The notes beneath the pieces were generated by a model. The model was not told the origin of the DNA. It worked only from the letters and a program-made list of their open reading frames with translations, and made no database searches. From NCBI GenBank assembly GCA_009908505.1, contig JAAAPD010000017.1, positions 1 to 64,000 of the forward strand: DNA of 64,000 bases, written 5' to 3'. The position numbers and the translations under genes were made by a program. Positions 35,038-43,145 of the stretch are shown in pieces; within the stretch, counting starts at the first letter, position 1; every line of letters begins with the position of its first letter. The stretch is from Alphaproteobacteria bacterium. Its GTDB lineage: Bacteria; Pseudomonadota; Alphaproteobacteria; Rhodobacterales; Rhodobacteraceae.

Positions 35038-36174
35038 CTAGCGCAGTGCCGCCAGCAACTCGGGCGTGGCACGGCCGGTCACCGCCAGACCCCGGGCCGC
35101 CTGGAAATCGCGGATCGCCGCCTCGCTGAGCGGGCCGATCACGCCGTCGATCGTCCCGACCTCGTATCCGCGGGCCTGCAGCGCGCGTTGCACAGCAACC
35201 CGGTCGGCGCGGGTCAGTCCGTTGGCATCGGGTGGAAAGCGGCCCCGGAGCGGCCCCGCCCCGGCCAGCCGGTCGGCCAGGTGCCTCACCGAAAGGGCAT
35301 AAAAGTCGGAATTGTTATAGGTTTTCAGCACGTCGAAATTGCGCGTGACGGTAAAGGCCGGCCCGCCTGCCTGGGGCCGGACGCTGCGGCCCGAGAGATC
35401 GCCGGTGCCGGCCTCCTGCCCCCATTTCAGCCCCGTCCGCCAGCCGTTGCGCGCCAGGTAGCTGGCCGCCGAGGCCAGCGCGTCCCCGGGATCGTCGGAC
35501 CAGATGTCGCGGCGTCCGTCGCCGTCGAAATCCACCGCGAAGGCCAGGTAGGATGTGGGAATGAACTGGGTATGGCCCATCGCCCCCGCCCAGCTGCCCC
35601 GCAGCCGATCGGGCGTGGTGTCGCCCGCCTGCAGGATGCGCAGCGCGGCCACCAACTGATCCTCCCAAAAGGCGCCGCGCCGCCCGGCGAAGGCCAGCGT
35701 CGCGGTGGCGGACACGACCGGGATCTGCCCGCGCCTGGCGCCGAACTGGCTTTCGACACCCCAGATGGCAGCGATGATGTAGCGCGACACGCCGAAACGC
35801 CCCTCGATCGCGGCCAGCGTTTCCCCATGACGGGCCAGCGCCGCACGGCCCCCGGCCAGACGGTCATCCGAGGTGGCGATGGACAGGTAATCCTCGAAGG
35901 TGCGACGGGTCTGGATCTGGCTGCCGTCCCGGCGGACCACGCCGGGCAGGTAGCCCGCACCGGAAAGCCCCGCCTGTAGCGTCGCCGCCGAAAGGCCCCG
36001 CGACGCGGCCCGTCCCCGGAAATCCGCCAGCCAGGCATCGAATTGCGGATTGGGTTGCGGCTGCAGGTCGGGCGGCAGCCCCCCGGAGGTTTGCGCGGGC
36101 AACGGCGCCGTGCTGCAAGAGGCCGCGCCCCAGGCCCCAAGCGCGACAAGGAAATGGCGACGGGTGATACTCAT
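35038..36174 (-). CDS. lytic murein transglycosylase (MltB type), lipoprotein
   Basis: A 378-residue lytic transglycosylase that cleaves peptidoglycan glycan strands to 1,6-anhydro-muropeptides. The N-terminus has an ITRRHF motif and a lipobox ending at Cys20 (GAWGAASC), so it is probably exported (perhaps by Tat) and lipidated. The catalytic domain has Glu141 in AIWGVESQFG and GAMGHTQFIPTSY. The C-terminal 60 residues form a peptidoglycan-binding domain (VQRALQARGYEVGTIDGVIG). Together these fit the MltB/SLT_2 plus PG_binding_1 layout common in alphaproteobacteria. Confidence 0.93.
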   Translation of the reverse strand: MSITRRHFLVALGAWGAASCSTAPLPAQTSGGLPPDLQPQPNPQFDAWLADFRGRAASRGLSAATLQAGLSGAGYLPGVVRRDGSQIQTRRTFEDYLSIATSDDRLAGGRAALARHGETLAAIEGRFGVSRYIIAAIWGVESQFGARRGQIPVVSATATLAFAGRRGAFWEDQLVAALRILQAGDTTPDRLRGSWAGAMGHTQFIPTSYLAFAVDFDGDGRRDIWSDDPGDALASAASYLARNGWRTGLKWGQEAGTGDLSGRSVRPQAGGPAFTVTRNFDVLKTYNNSDFYALSVRHLADRLAGAGPLRGRFPPDANGLTRADRVAVQRALQARGYEVGTIDGVIGPLSEAAIRDFQAARGLAVTGRATPELLAALR

Positions 36175-36253
36175 AATGGGTCCAGCCTAGGCCAGCCCTG
36201 CACCGCTCACAATTCTGTCTGCACGGGGCCGGCCGGATTCCGCTTGGCCGGCC

Positions 36254-36955
36254 TCAGGTCCGGGCGCGTTCGAAGGCGGCCCAGGCGGCCTCGAACCTGT
36301 CGAAATCGAAATCGGGCTGCCGGGCCGGTTCCAGGATCACACTTTCGGTCTCAAGCAGCTTGTGAATGGCCCTTTCCAGTTCGGCCACATGGGTTTCGGG
36401 GATCACCAGCGCGCCGTGGCGGTCGGCATGGACAATCTCGCCATCGGTGATCGTCAGCCCGAAGACGGTGACCGGCGTGCCGATCTCGCGGACATGGACG
36501 AAGGCGTGGCTGGGCCCGACGGACCCGGCGATCACCGGAAAGCCGTCCGGCAGATCGCCGAGGTCGCGCATCACGCCGTTGGTCAGCGCCCCCGCCAGGC
36601 CAAATCCCTTGTGAACGGTCGTGTTGATCTCGCCCCAGAAGGCCCCCACGGCATCGTCGCCATCCATATCCTCGACAACGGCCAGTGCCGGACGCGGGCC
36701 TTCGGACATGTGGCGGTAATAGTCCATGCGCCGGGCCTTGATGACCTCGGGCGGCTCTTCGGGCGGGGCGGCGGCGGCGATCTTCGCGGTCCGCGCATGG
36801 CCCACCACCGCGCCGCCCTCGGGCGCGCTGCACAGGACCGTGCCACGGGTGAAACGATCAAAGCCGCGCTTGCCTTCGACCACTTCGAGGGCGTTGCACA
36901 CGGTAGGCGTGTCGACCCGCCGCAGCAGGTCCAGAAGTGTTGGGTCGATCATCAT
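36254..36955 (-). CDS. RraA-like / HMG aldolase family protein
   Basis: A 233-residue protein of the RraA/4-carboxy-4-hydroxy-2-oxoadipate aldolase superfamily. The divalent-metal and pyruvate-enolate site GxxxxGxxRD is seen as GALTNGVMRDLGDL. Other blocks are DTPTVCNALEVVEG and HADRHGALVIP. Members with this R-D pair cleave 2-oxo-acid aldols or decarboxylate oxaloacetate; true RraA proteins bind RNase E. In a catabolic cluster, aldolase or decarboxylase is the better guess. The start at 36955 overlaps the hydrolase stop upstream (ATGA), which makes it the last gene of a coupled set. Confidence 0.85.
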   Translation of the reverse strand: MMIDPTLLDLLRRVDTPTVCNALEVVEGKRGFDRFTRGTVLCSAPEGGAVVGHARTAKIAAAAPPEEPPEVIKARRMDYYRHMSEGPRPALAVVEDMDGDDAVGAFWGEINTTVHKGFGLAGALTNGVMRDLGDLPDGFPVIAGSVGPSHAFVHVREIGTPVTVFGLTITDGEIVHADRHGALVIPETHVAELERAIHKLLETESVILEPARQPDFDFDRFEAAWAAFERART

Positions 36956-37638
36956 GTCTCCTCCAGCCAGCGGCGCAGGGCCTGGGTGGTCTTTTCCGGT
37001 TGTTCCAGTGTCGGCAGGTGCCCGGCCCCCTCGATCACGGTCAGGGTCGAATTGGGCAGAAGGTCGTGCATCAATTCGTGCCGGGAAACCGGGCACAGCC
37101 CGTCATCGCGCCCACACAGCACCAGCGCGGGCCGGTCGAAGCCACGCAGCGTCTCGCATTGGTCGGGCCGGTCGCGCAGCGCACGCGACTGGCGGATGAA
37201 GACATCCGGCCCGAGGTCCAACGCCATGTCCATGCACAAATCGAGGATCGCGGCCCGGTTCGGCCCGTCGGTCAGGTAGTTGGGCTTCATCTCGTCGCGC
37301 ATCACCGCGGCCAGACCGCCCGCGGCGGCCTTGTCCATCTGTGGCTGGCGGCGGGCCTTGACCGCGTCGGCCTCGGCCAGCGGGTTGGTGTCCATCAGGG
37401 CCAGCCCGGCGACACGGTCCGGGGCCTGCCGCACCACCTCCATCGCGACGATGCCGCCCATGGAAAGACCGCCCAGCGCGAACCGGTCCGGGGCGCGCGT
37501 CAGAACCTCGGCGGCCAGAGCATGCACTGTTTCGGCCCCGGTGATCGGCAGGACGGTCATCGGCATCGCGTCGGCTTGCGGGCCGAAGAGCCGCGCATCG
37601 CACATCATGCCGGCAAGCAGGATCAGTGGTGTCGTCAC
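36952..37638 (-). CDS. alpha/beta-fold hydrolase
   Basis: A 228-residue alpha/beta hydrolase. The nucleophile elbow GGLSMGG gives Ser59; the acid loop is CGRDDGLCP, and the catalytic histidine lies in GAGHLPTLEQP. It probably hydrolyses an ester, lactone or enol-lactone. The GTG at 37638 overlaps the stop of the MetE-like gene (GTGA), and the product lacks a signal peptide. Its coupling to MetE-like and RraA-like genes ties it to the pathway of this locus. Confidence 0.85.
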   Translation of the reverse strand: MTTPLILLAGMMCDARLFGPQADAMPMTVLPITGAETVHALAAEVLTRAPDRFALGGLSMGGIVAMEVVRQAPDRVAGLALMDTNPLAEADAVKARRQPQMDKAAAGGLAAVMRDEMKPNYLTDGPNRAAILDLCMDMALDLGPDVFIRQSRALRDRPDQCETLRGFDRPALVLCGRDDGLCPVSRHELMHDLLPNSTLTVIEGAGHLPTLEQPEKTTQALRRWLEET

Positions 37639-38756
37639 GTGGCCAGCGCCGCCCCCTCGGCCAAGGCGCCCAGCTTGGCATAGGCGATCTCGGGGTCGAC
37701 GGCCCCGAAACCCGCGAAGGTGCCGAACCCGCAATCGGACCCGGCGATCACCCGGTCCGCACCCACGATATCCACGAAACGGCCGACCCGCTGCGCCACC
37801 AGTTCAGGATGCTCGACGAAATTGGTCGTCGTATCCACCACGCCCGGCACCAGAACCTTGTCGGATGGAATATCCCCCTTGCGGTCACGGAACACGGTCC
37901 ATTCATGGCCATGGCGGGGGTTCGATGTCTCGAACAGCACGTAGCGCGACTTGGTCGCCATCAGCGTGTCGAACATGCTGGCCATGGAGATGTCGCAGAC
38001 ATGCGGCCCCTCGTAATTGCCCCAGCAGATATGCACGCGCACCTTGTCGGCGGGCACATCCGCAAGCGCGTGATTGAGCGCCTCGACATGGGAATTGGCG
38101 ATCTTCAGGAACTCGGCGTCGGACAGGTCGTTGAAAAGCATGTGCCGTGACAGCGCGAGGTCAGGGCAATCCAGCTGCAGGTCGAGACCCGAGGCCACGA
38201 TGGTCTCGTATTCTTCCTTCATGGCATCGGCCAGCGCGGCCAGGTAGGCCTCCCGCGTGGGGTAGTAATCGTTTTGCAGGAAGAGCGAGATCACGCCGGG
38301 GCTGGCCGCGTTCAAAAAACCCCGCTCCACCCCGTGTTCGGTCATCGCCGCCTTGAGATTGGAGATGTCCTTTTGCAACTCGCCCTGACCTTTGGACCTC
38401 ACCTCTCCCACGCACATCGGCCGGGCATATTGCGGCGTGCCGCCGTCATCGGCCAGCCGCTTGAGGAAACTGGGGAATTTTTTCAGGTCGGCGGGCGCGT
38501 TGCGGGGGCTGTCCCCGTCGAAGCCGGTATAGCGGTCCTTCACATAGGTGGCATAGCTAATCTTGGAGGTCTCGCCGTCGCTGACGATGTCGATCCCCGC
38601 CGCGACCTGCCGGCGCACGGTTTCGGACACCGCCGCCGTCATGCAGGCGTCGAAGGCGGCCGTATCGTAGTCCTTGCCATGCTCACGGGCGAAGATGAAA
38701 TCGACGACCTCCTGCGTGCGCGGCAGGGATCCGACATGGGTGGTCTTGATGGGCAT
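37635..38756 (-). CDS. MetE-like, cobalamin-independent methionine synthase II family protein
   Basis: A 373-residue single-domain relative of the MetE C-terminal (catalytic) domain. The N-terminus HVGSLPRT is the family's hallmark. Zinc/thiol ligands are all visible: His242 and Cys244 (VRVHICWGN), Glu276 (VLFETSN) and Cys342 (GSDCGFGTF). It lacks the N-terminal half of MetE, so it is unlikely to be the housekeeping methionine synthase. Stand-alone versions are thought to move methyl groups between small donors and a thiol. Here it is coupled to a hydrolase and next to a SAM methyltransferase. Confidence 0.87.
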   Translation of the reverse strand: MPIKTTHVGSLPRTQEVVDFIFAREHGKDYDTAAFDACMTAAVSETVRRQVAAGIDIVSDGETSKISYATYVKDRYTGFDGDSPRNAPADLKKFPSFLKRLADDGGTPQYARPMCVGEVRSKGQGELQKDISNLKAAMTEHGVERGFLNAASPGVISLFLQNDYYPTREAYLAALADAMKEEYETIVASGLDLQLDCPDLALSRHMLFNDLSDAEFLKIANSHVEALNHALADVPADKVRVHICWGNYEGPHVCDISMASMFDTLMATKSRYVLFETSNPRHGHEWTVFRDRKGDIPSDKVLVPGVVDTTTNFVEHPELVAQRVGRFVDIVGADRVIAGSDCGFGTFAGFGAVDPEIAYAKLGALAEGAALAT

Positions 38757-38760
38757 CTGT

Positions 38761-39366
38761 TCAGTCCTCCTTGCGCGCCATCAGCACGCTGTGTCTGTCG
38801 GTTTCGGGGTCCTCGGCCAGAAAGCCCGTCAGGCGCATTCCGTTGCTCTGCAGGCATGTGGCGTAATCGGCCGGCGACAGAGAGGCATGATAGACCGGTT
38901 CGCCGCCTACAGCGCCCGTCGCTTCGCCGGCCCGGGGGCCGACCGTGACCAGGATCGACCCGCCGGGGGCGAGATGGGCGGCCATCCGCGCCAGCGTTCC
39001 GCGCTGATCGGCGGGCGTGAGGTGAAAGAAACTGTCCCAGGCAACGATGCCGTCAAAGCGGTCGTCGAGGTCCAGTCGCCGCATGTCCGACTGTCGCCAA
39101 TCGCCATCCGGCCAGCGCGCGTTTGCGATGTCCAGCATGGCGTCGGAGAAGTCAACGCCGGTCACGCGGAACCCTTCCGCCATGAACCAGCGCGCGATCG
39201 GGTCGCCTGCACCGCACCCAAGGTCGAGGACCCGGCCCCCTTGCGGCAGCACCGCCGCAAATCGCGCCAGCCAGCGCGCCTCGGACAGCACGCGCGACCG
39301 CTGTGCGTCATAGACCGCGGCCTGGCGTTCGTAGACCCCTTGGATATCCTCGGGGCGCCCGGTCAT
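38761..39366 (-). CDS. class I SAM-dependent methyltransferase
   Basis: A 201-residue methyltransferase with Rossmann motif I VLDLGCGAGDPIARWF (about residues 46-61), motif II VTGVDFSDAM, and motif IV FDGIVAWDSFFHL. The substrate is unknown; the sequence resembles small-molecule rather than protein or RNA methyltransferases. It overlaps the HAD-like gene by 4 bp and ends 4 bp before the MetE-like gene, so a methylated intermediate may be handled by this part of the locus. Confidence 0.85.
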   Translation of the reverse strand: MTGRPEDIQGVYERQAAVYDAQRSRVLSEARWLARFAAVLPQGGRVLDLGCGAGDPIARWFMAEGFRVTGVDFSDAMLDIANARWPDGDWRQSDMRRLDLDDRFDGIVAWDSFFHLTPADQRGTLARMAAHLAPGGSILVTVGPRAGEATGAVGGEPVYHASLSPADYATCLQSNGMRLTGFLAEDPETDRHSVLMARKED

Positions 39367-40004
39367 GGGTCCGGCACGGCCGGCAGTGTCAGGGACCGGA
39401 CGACGGCACTGGCCCCGTCGAACCGGGCGGCCTCGTGCATCGCACCCGGAAAGGCGGTGCAGGTGAGCCCCGCCCCCAGCGCCGCGCGCAGCCCGTCGGG
39501 ATTGTCTTCGACCGCGCGGGCCGCGGGATGACCCAGACGGGCCAGCGCCACGGCATAGACCTCGGGGGCCGGCTTGGGATCGGTGACGTCGCCACGGGTC
39601 AGGATCAGGTCGAATCCCGAATGCGACAGCCCGGTCGCCTTCAGCACCGCATCCACGTTTGCCAAGCTTGTCGTCGTCACCAAGGCCACCGTATCACCCG
39701 CTGCCCGGGCGGCCTGAATCGTCTCGGCCACGCCGGGGCGCAACGGCACGCCCTTGGTCAATTCCTTCCGGAACAGCACGCTCTTGCGGGCGTGCAGGGC
39801 CGCGACATCGACCGACGCGCCCCTGCTTTTTGCCTCGGTGGCGATCCGGTCGGCCCCGCCCGACCGCGCGAGCAGTTCGGAATACCGCGCCTCGGACCAG
39901 TGCCAGTCCAGCCCGGCCTCGGCGAAGGCCGCGTTGAAGGCCCCGCGTTGCAGGTGCGAGGTTTCGGCCAGAACGCCGATGGACCCGAGAAGAAGTGCCG
40001 CCAA
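39363..40004 (-). CDS. HAD-superfamily-like protein lacking the catalytic aspartate
   Basis: A 213-residue haloacid dehalogenase-fold protein of the CbbY/phosphoglucomutase-like branch. The cap region (LQRGAFNAAFAEAGLDWHW), motif II (VALVTTTSLANVD) and motif IV-like VEDNPDGL are recognisable. Motif I, normally DxDGT, reads LLLGSIGVLAETS: both aspartates are replaced (Gly7, Ile9). Without the nucleophile, normal phosphatase chemistry is not expected. I recall related Rhodobacteraceae proteins with the same GSIG sequence, so this may be an established subfamily rather than damage. It is coupled to the methyltransferase gene. Confidence 0.8.
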   Translation of the reverse strand: MAALLLGSIGVLAETSHLQRGAFNAAFAEAGLDWHWSEARYSELLARSGGADRIATEAKSRGASVDVAALHARKSVLFRKELTKGVPLRPGVAETIQAARAAGDTVALVTTTSLANVDAVLKATGLSHSGFDLILTRGDVTDPKPAPEVYAVALARLGHPAARAVEDNPDGLRAALGAGLTCTAFPGAMHEAARFDGASAVVRSLTLPAVPDP

Positions 40005-40034
40005 GTGGATATCCTTTTGTGCTGCGGGCCGGGG

Positions 40035-41000
40035 TCAACCCTGCCAGGTCGTTCCGGCGGGGTCGTCCGTACCCACGATGTGATACAGCGCCGCCTCGCC
40101 GGTCATGGACGGAACCACGCTGTGGGCCAGGTTTTCGGGCACCGACATGGTGTCGCCCGGCGCAAGGGTGGCGCTGCCGCCGTCCCAGTCAACCCGCCAA
40201 TGACCCCTGACCGGCATCAGCACGCTGGGCCGGTCATGGCTGTGCTTGGTGTCAACCGCGCTGGCACGGGTGATGAAATCCACCTCGAAGCCCGGCTTGT
40301 CGCGCAGCAGGCCGTCCGCGCCGATCACCTTGGCCGGGGCCTTGTCCGCCATCGCCACCAAGTCCCAGTAGCGCGCCACATGGTTGGGCAGGACCTCGGC
40401 GGTGGTCGGCTCGCCGCGCTTTGCCAGTTCGTCCTCGGTCATCAGGGGCATGGGCTTGACGCCGTCGGGCAGCGCCTCGCCTTTCTTGGTGTCGTATAGC
40501 TTGCCGGTCTCGGCCAGCACGAGGCCGTGATCGGCGGCCTCTTCGATGACCTGCGGCGCCCACATGACGCCGCCCCCGGCATCGTCGCCGCCCAGGATCG
40601 CCATGATCATCCCGTAGTCGGTGCCGATATTTTCGAACCCGCGGAAGACACCCGTGGGGATGTTGAAGATATCGCCCGGCTCCAGCGTGACCTCGCCCGC
40701 CGTGCCCCAGCGACCCCAGAAGAACCGCCAGCGGCCCGACAGGACGAAGAACACCTCGGCCGTGCGGTGGTCATGCAGCGAGTTGCGCACGCGCGGCGGC
40801 TGCCCCGCCGCACCGATGTTGAAACCATGTTCGATGCTGATGTGAACATGCTGGTCGGGGCTTTCGGAGACCCCGCCCCCGATGATCGTGAAGTTTTCCT
40901 TCTGATCCGATCCCGGGGTATGGGCGTCGATGAAGGCGGTCTTGCAGGGCTGCAGTTCGCCGTAGCGGACGATGCGGCTTTCCATTTCTTGCGGTGTCAT
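40035..41000 (-). CDS. bicupin domain protein
   Basis: A 321-residue protein with two cupin domains, the same architecture as gentisate-dioxygenase-like and bicupin isomerase families. The first cupin (about 60-150) shows RNSLHDHRTAEVFFVLSG and a proline-rich closing strand LEPGDIFNIPTG. The second (about 230-310) shows TKHSHDRPSVLMPVRGHW and LAPGDTMSVPENLAH. Histidines in both suggest metal binding. No close family with known function was recognised. An AGGAGCG ribosome site supports the start at 41000, about 20 bp after a long inverted repeat. Confidence 0.8.
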   Translation of the reverse strand: MTPQEMESRIVRYGELQPCKTAFIDAHTPGSDQKENFTIIGGGVSESPDQHVHISIEHGFNIGAAGQPPRVRNSLHDHRTAEVFFVLSGRWRFFWGRWGTAGEVTLEPGDIFNIPTGVFRGFENIGTDYGMIMAILGGDDAGGGVMWAPQVIEEAADHGLVLAETGKLYDTKKGEALPDGVKPMPLMTEDELAKRGEPTTAEVLPNHVARYWDLVAMADKAPAKVIGADGLLRDKPGFEVDFITRASAVDTKHSHDRPSVLMPVRGHWRVDWDGGSATLAPGDTMSVPENLAHSVVPSMTGEAALYHIVGTDDPAGTTWQG

Positions 41001-41020
41001 GTCTGTCGCTCCTTTGGCAG

Positions 41021-41055
41021 GTGTTTCCTGAAGATTGGGGGCATTCAGAAAACAC
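41021..41055. promoter_or_regulatory. long imperfect inverted repeat before the cupin gene
   Basis: GTGTTTCCTGAA (41021-41032) and TTCAGAAAACAC (41044-41055) match as an inverted repeat at 11 of 12 positions with an 11-nt spacer. It lies between the SnoaL gene and the cupin gene, ending 20 bp before the cupin ATG. It could be an operator for a second promoter, or an RNA hairpin that tunes downstream expression. Confidence 0.5.
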
Positions 41056-41139
41056 GGCCCGGGGGGTGCGGATTCAGGCGTTCGGCCCGCCGCGCCTGGA
41101 ACAGCATATGCAGTCGCCTTATGGCCTCGGGTTGGCGCA

Positions 41140-42129
41140 TCACACGTTGCCCGCATGCAGCAGGATCTGCTTCCAGATCGCGGTTTCGTCGAACAGGGTC
41201 CATTCCCGGCGCAGCTTGACCTGGCCCGAGATCACCTCGCCCCATTCGGCCTGGGAGATGCCCAGAAGATAGACCTTGGCCCCGGTCGGCGCCCCGAAGG
41301 CGCCCCACCCAGAATGGGTGCCATGCAGCGACCAGCGGATCGCCGAGCGCGGCGGCATGTTGGGATCGTCGCGGCCGATCTGGTGGTCGATACGGAATTC
41401 GGCATCGGGAAAGGCCGCGCGCAGCCCCATCCAGAACCCGTCGGCGGCGGCCCAGCCATGGCCGGTCTCACCGCCGGGATATTCCAGTTGCGCGGCGCGG
41501 TCGTACTCGGCCTCGATCGCGGCCATGTCGGCGCCCATGATCCGGGTCAGCAGATCGGCATGGCGCTGTCCCCATTCATTGTCGTTGCCGCGACCCGTGT
41601 AGGGGCCGGGCCTGTCCGTTTCGGGGGATAGCGTGCGCATGCAGGCCTCGGGCCCGCCCTCGCGCGCGATCAGGTCGCGGGCGTAGTCCCTGGGGTCCCA
41701 GCCGATCTGTTTCACAATCGCGGTCTGGTCGCGGATCAGCCATTCATCGTCGATGGCGTTATTTTTGGCATGGCAATCGGCAAGGATGCGGTATTGCAGC
41801 TTCGCCCCCGAGGCCGCGCCATAGACGCCATCGCGGGCATGGGTCGCCGTCGAGATGATGCGATGGCTGGACAACATCCCCTCTTCCGGTGTGCCGGACC
41901 AGATCACGTCCTCACCCAGCAATTCACGGTCCGGAAACTCGGCCAGGGTCGCCATGGTCGCCGCGATCACGCCCTGGTTGCCCACCACGACCGAAGCGGG
42001 CGAACGCACGACGATATCGGGCGCGTAGTAATGGTGCAGCGTGGCGATGCCGCGGTCTTCCCAGATCTCCTTGGTGATGCCGATGATGTAGTCGGGGAAA
42101 TCGGCGAACTTCGGGTCGAACCCTTTCAT
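41140..42129 (-). CDS. tandem SnoaL-like (NTF2-fold) protein
   Basis: A 329-residue protein built of two NTF2/SnoaL-like domains. The first (about 10-150) shows DIVVRSPASVVVGNQGV and the second (about 175-325) EYDRAAQLEYPGG through IRWSLHGTHSGWGAFG and the REWTLFDETAIWKQIL end. SnoaL proteins are polyketide cyclases, isomerases or dehydratases; single active-site residues cannot be assigned. The Met at 42129 is preferred: GAAGGA lies at a proper distance and it overlaps the LacI stop by 4 bp. It is one of four SnoaL-like genes of this locus and the most diverged at its C-terminus. Confidence 0.8.
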   Translation of the reverse strand: MKGFDPKFADFPDYIIGITKEIWEDRGIATLHHYYAPDIVVRSPASVVVGNQGVIAATMATLAEFPDRELLGEDVIWSGTPEEGMLSSHRIISTATHARDGVYGAASGAKLQYRILADCHAKNNAIDDEWLIRDQTAIVKQIGWDPRDYARDLIAREGGPEACMRTLSPETDRPGPYTGRGNDNEWGQRHADLLTRIMGADMAAIEAEYDRAAQLEYPGGETGHGWAAADGFWMGLRAAFPDAEFRIDHQIGRDDPNMPPRSAIRWSLHGTHSGWGAFGAPTGAKVYLLGISQAEWGEVISGQVKLRREWTLFDETAIWKQILLHAGNV

Positions 42130-43145
42130 TGTGTCCATCCTTCGGGAATGCGGGCCGAGCTGCGCAGGATCAGCTCGCCCTCGATTTCGATCTGTTGCGG
42201 CGCGGTGCCGGCGGTTTCGACCTGGGCCAGCATGGTCTCGACCGTGGCATCCACCATCCGGTTCACCGGCTGGCGGATCGTGGTCATGTCATAGGCGGCC
42301 CAGCCGGCCAGCGGCACGTCGTCATAGCCCACCACCGAGACATCGCGCCCCGGTTCCAGCCCGGCCTGGCGCAGCACGTCCATCACGGCGAAGGCCATGT
42401 GATCGTTGCCCACGAAGATCGCGTCGGGCCGGTGCCGGCCACCGACCAGCTGCCGCGCGCATTCCATGGCGACCTCGCGCTTGTACATGCCGTCGACCAT
42501 GGCGAAGGGGGTCACGCCGGCCTCTTGCAGCACCGACAGGAACCCCGCCTGCCGGTCGCGCCCGGTCGAGCTGCCCTGCCAACCTGCGATATGGGCAATC
42601 CGCTCATGTCCCCCCGCCAGCAGGAATTCCGCGGCCTTGCGCCCGCCCTCGAAATTCTTCGATGTCACCGAGGAGAAGCCGCTGTCATCCTGCCCCCGAT
42701 TGAACAGCACGACCGGAATGCCCGCGGCCCGGGCGCTGTCGGCCAGGGTCGAGCTGATGGCAACCGAGGCGGTGATGATCCCGTCGACCTGGTAGTCCAT
42801 CAATTCCTGCACCACCGCATCCGCCCCCTCGATCGAGTTCGTCGCGGTGAAGATCAGGATGTGATAGCCCTGCGTCTGAAGCGCGTTGGACAGCCGTTCC
42901 AGTGCCACCGGGTAGAACTGGTTTTCCAGGTAGGCCACGACCAGGCCGATGATCCGGCTCTTGCCGGATACCATGGCGCGGGCCAGCACGTTGGGGCGAT
43001 AGCCCAGCTCCTCGGCCGCGCGGCGCACCTTCTCGATGGTTCTGGCCGAGGCCGAGGCGCCGGGCGTGAAGACCCGGCTGACCGCCGACTGGCTTACACC
43101 TGCACGGGCGGCAACCTCTGCCGATGTGACCTTGGCGCGTTCCAT
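42126..43145 (-). CDS. LacI family transcriptional regulator
   Basis: A 339-residue LacI/GalR-type regulator. The N-terminal helix-turn-helix is VTSAEVAARAGVSQSAVSRVF with the hinge helix region PNVLARAMVSG. The sugar-binding-type effector domain contains IIGLVVAYLENQFY, FVGNDHMAFAVMDVLR and VVGYDDVPLAGW. It starts one base after the SDR stop (TGATG) and overlaps the next gene, so it is embedded in the operon it presumably controls. The most likely site is the dyad at 51627-51642 between the two divergent arms. Confidence 0.92.
   Translation of the reverse strand: MERAKVTSAEVAARAGVSQSAVSRVFTPGASASARTIEKVRRAAEELGYRPNVLARAMVSGKSRIIGLVVAYLENQFYPVALERLSNALQTQGYHILIFTATNSIEGADAVVQELMDYQVDGIITASVAISSTLADSARAAGIPVVLFNRGQDDSGFSSVTSKNFEGGRKAAEFLLAGGHERIAHIAGWQGSSTGRDRQAGFLSVLQEAGVTPFAMVDGMYKREVAMECARQLVGGRHRPDAIFVGNDHMAFAVMDVLRQAGLEPGRDVSVVGYDDVPLAGWAAYDMTTIRQPVNRMVDATVETMLAQVETAGTAPQQIEIEGELILRSSARIPEGWTQ

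Noticed and set aside
35038-36174. The lytic transglycosylase as part of the catabolic locus
   Set aside because: It is a conserved cell-wall gene, separated by about 80 bp and not coupled to the RraA-like gene; the proximity is probably chance.
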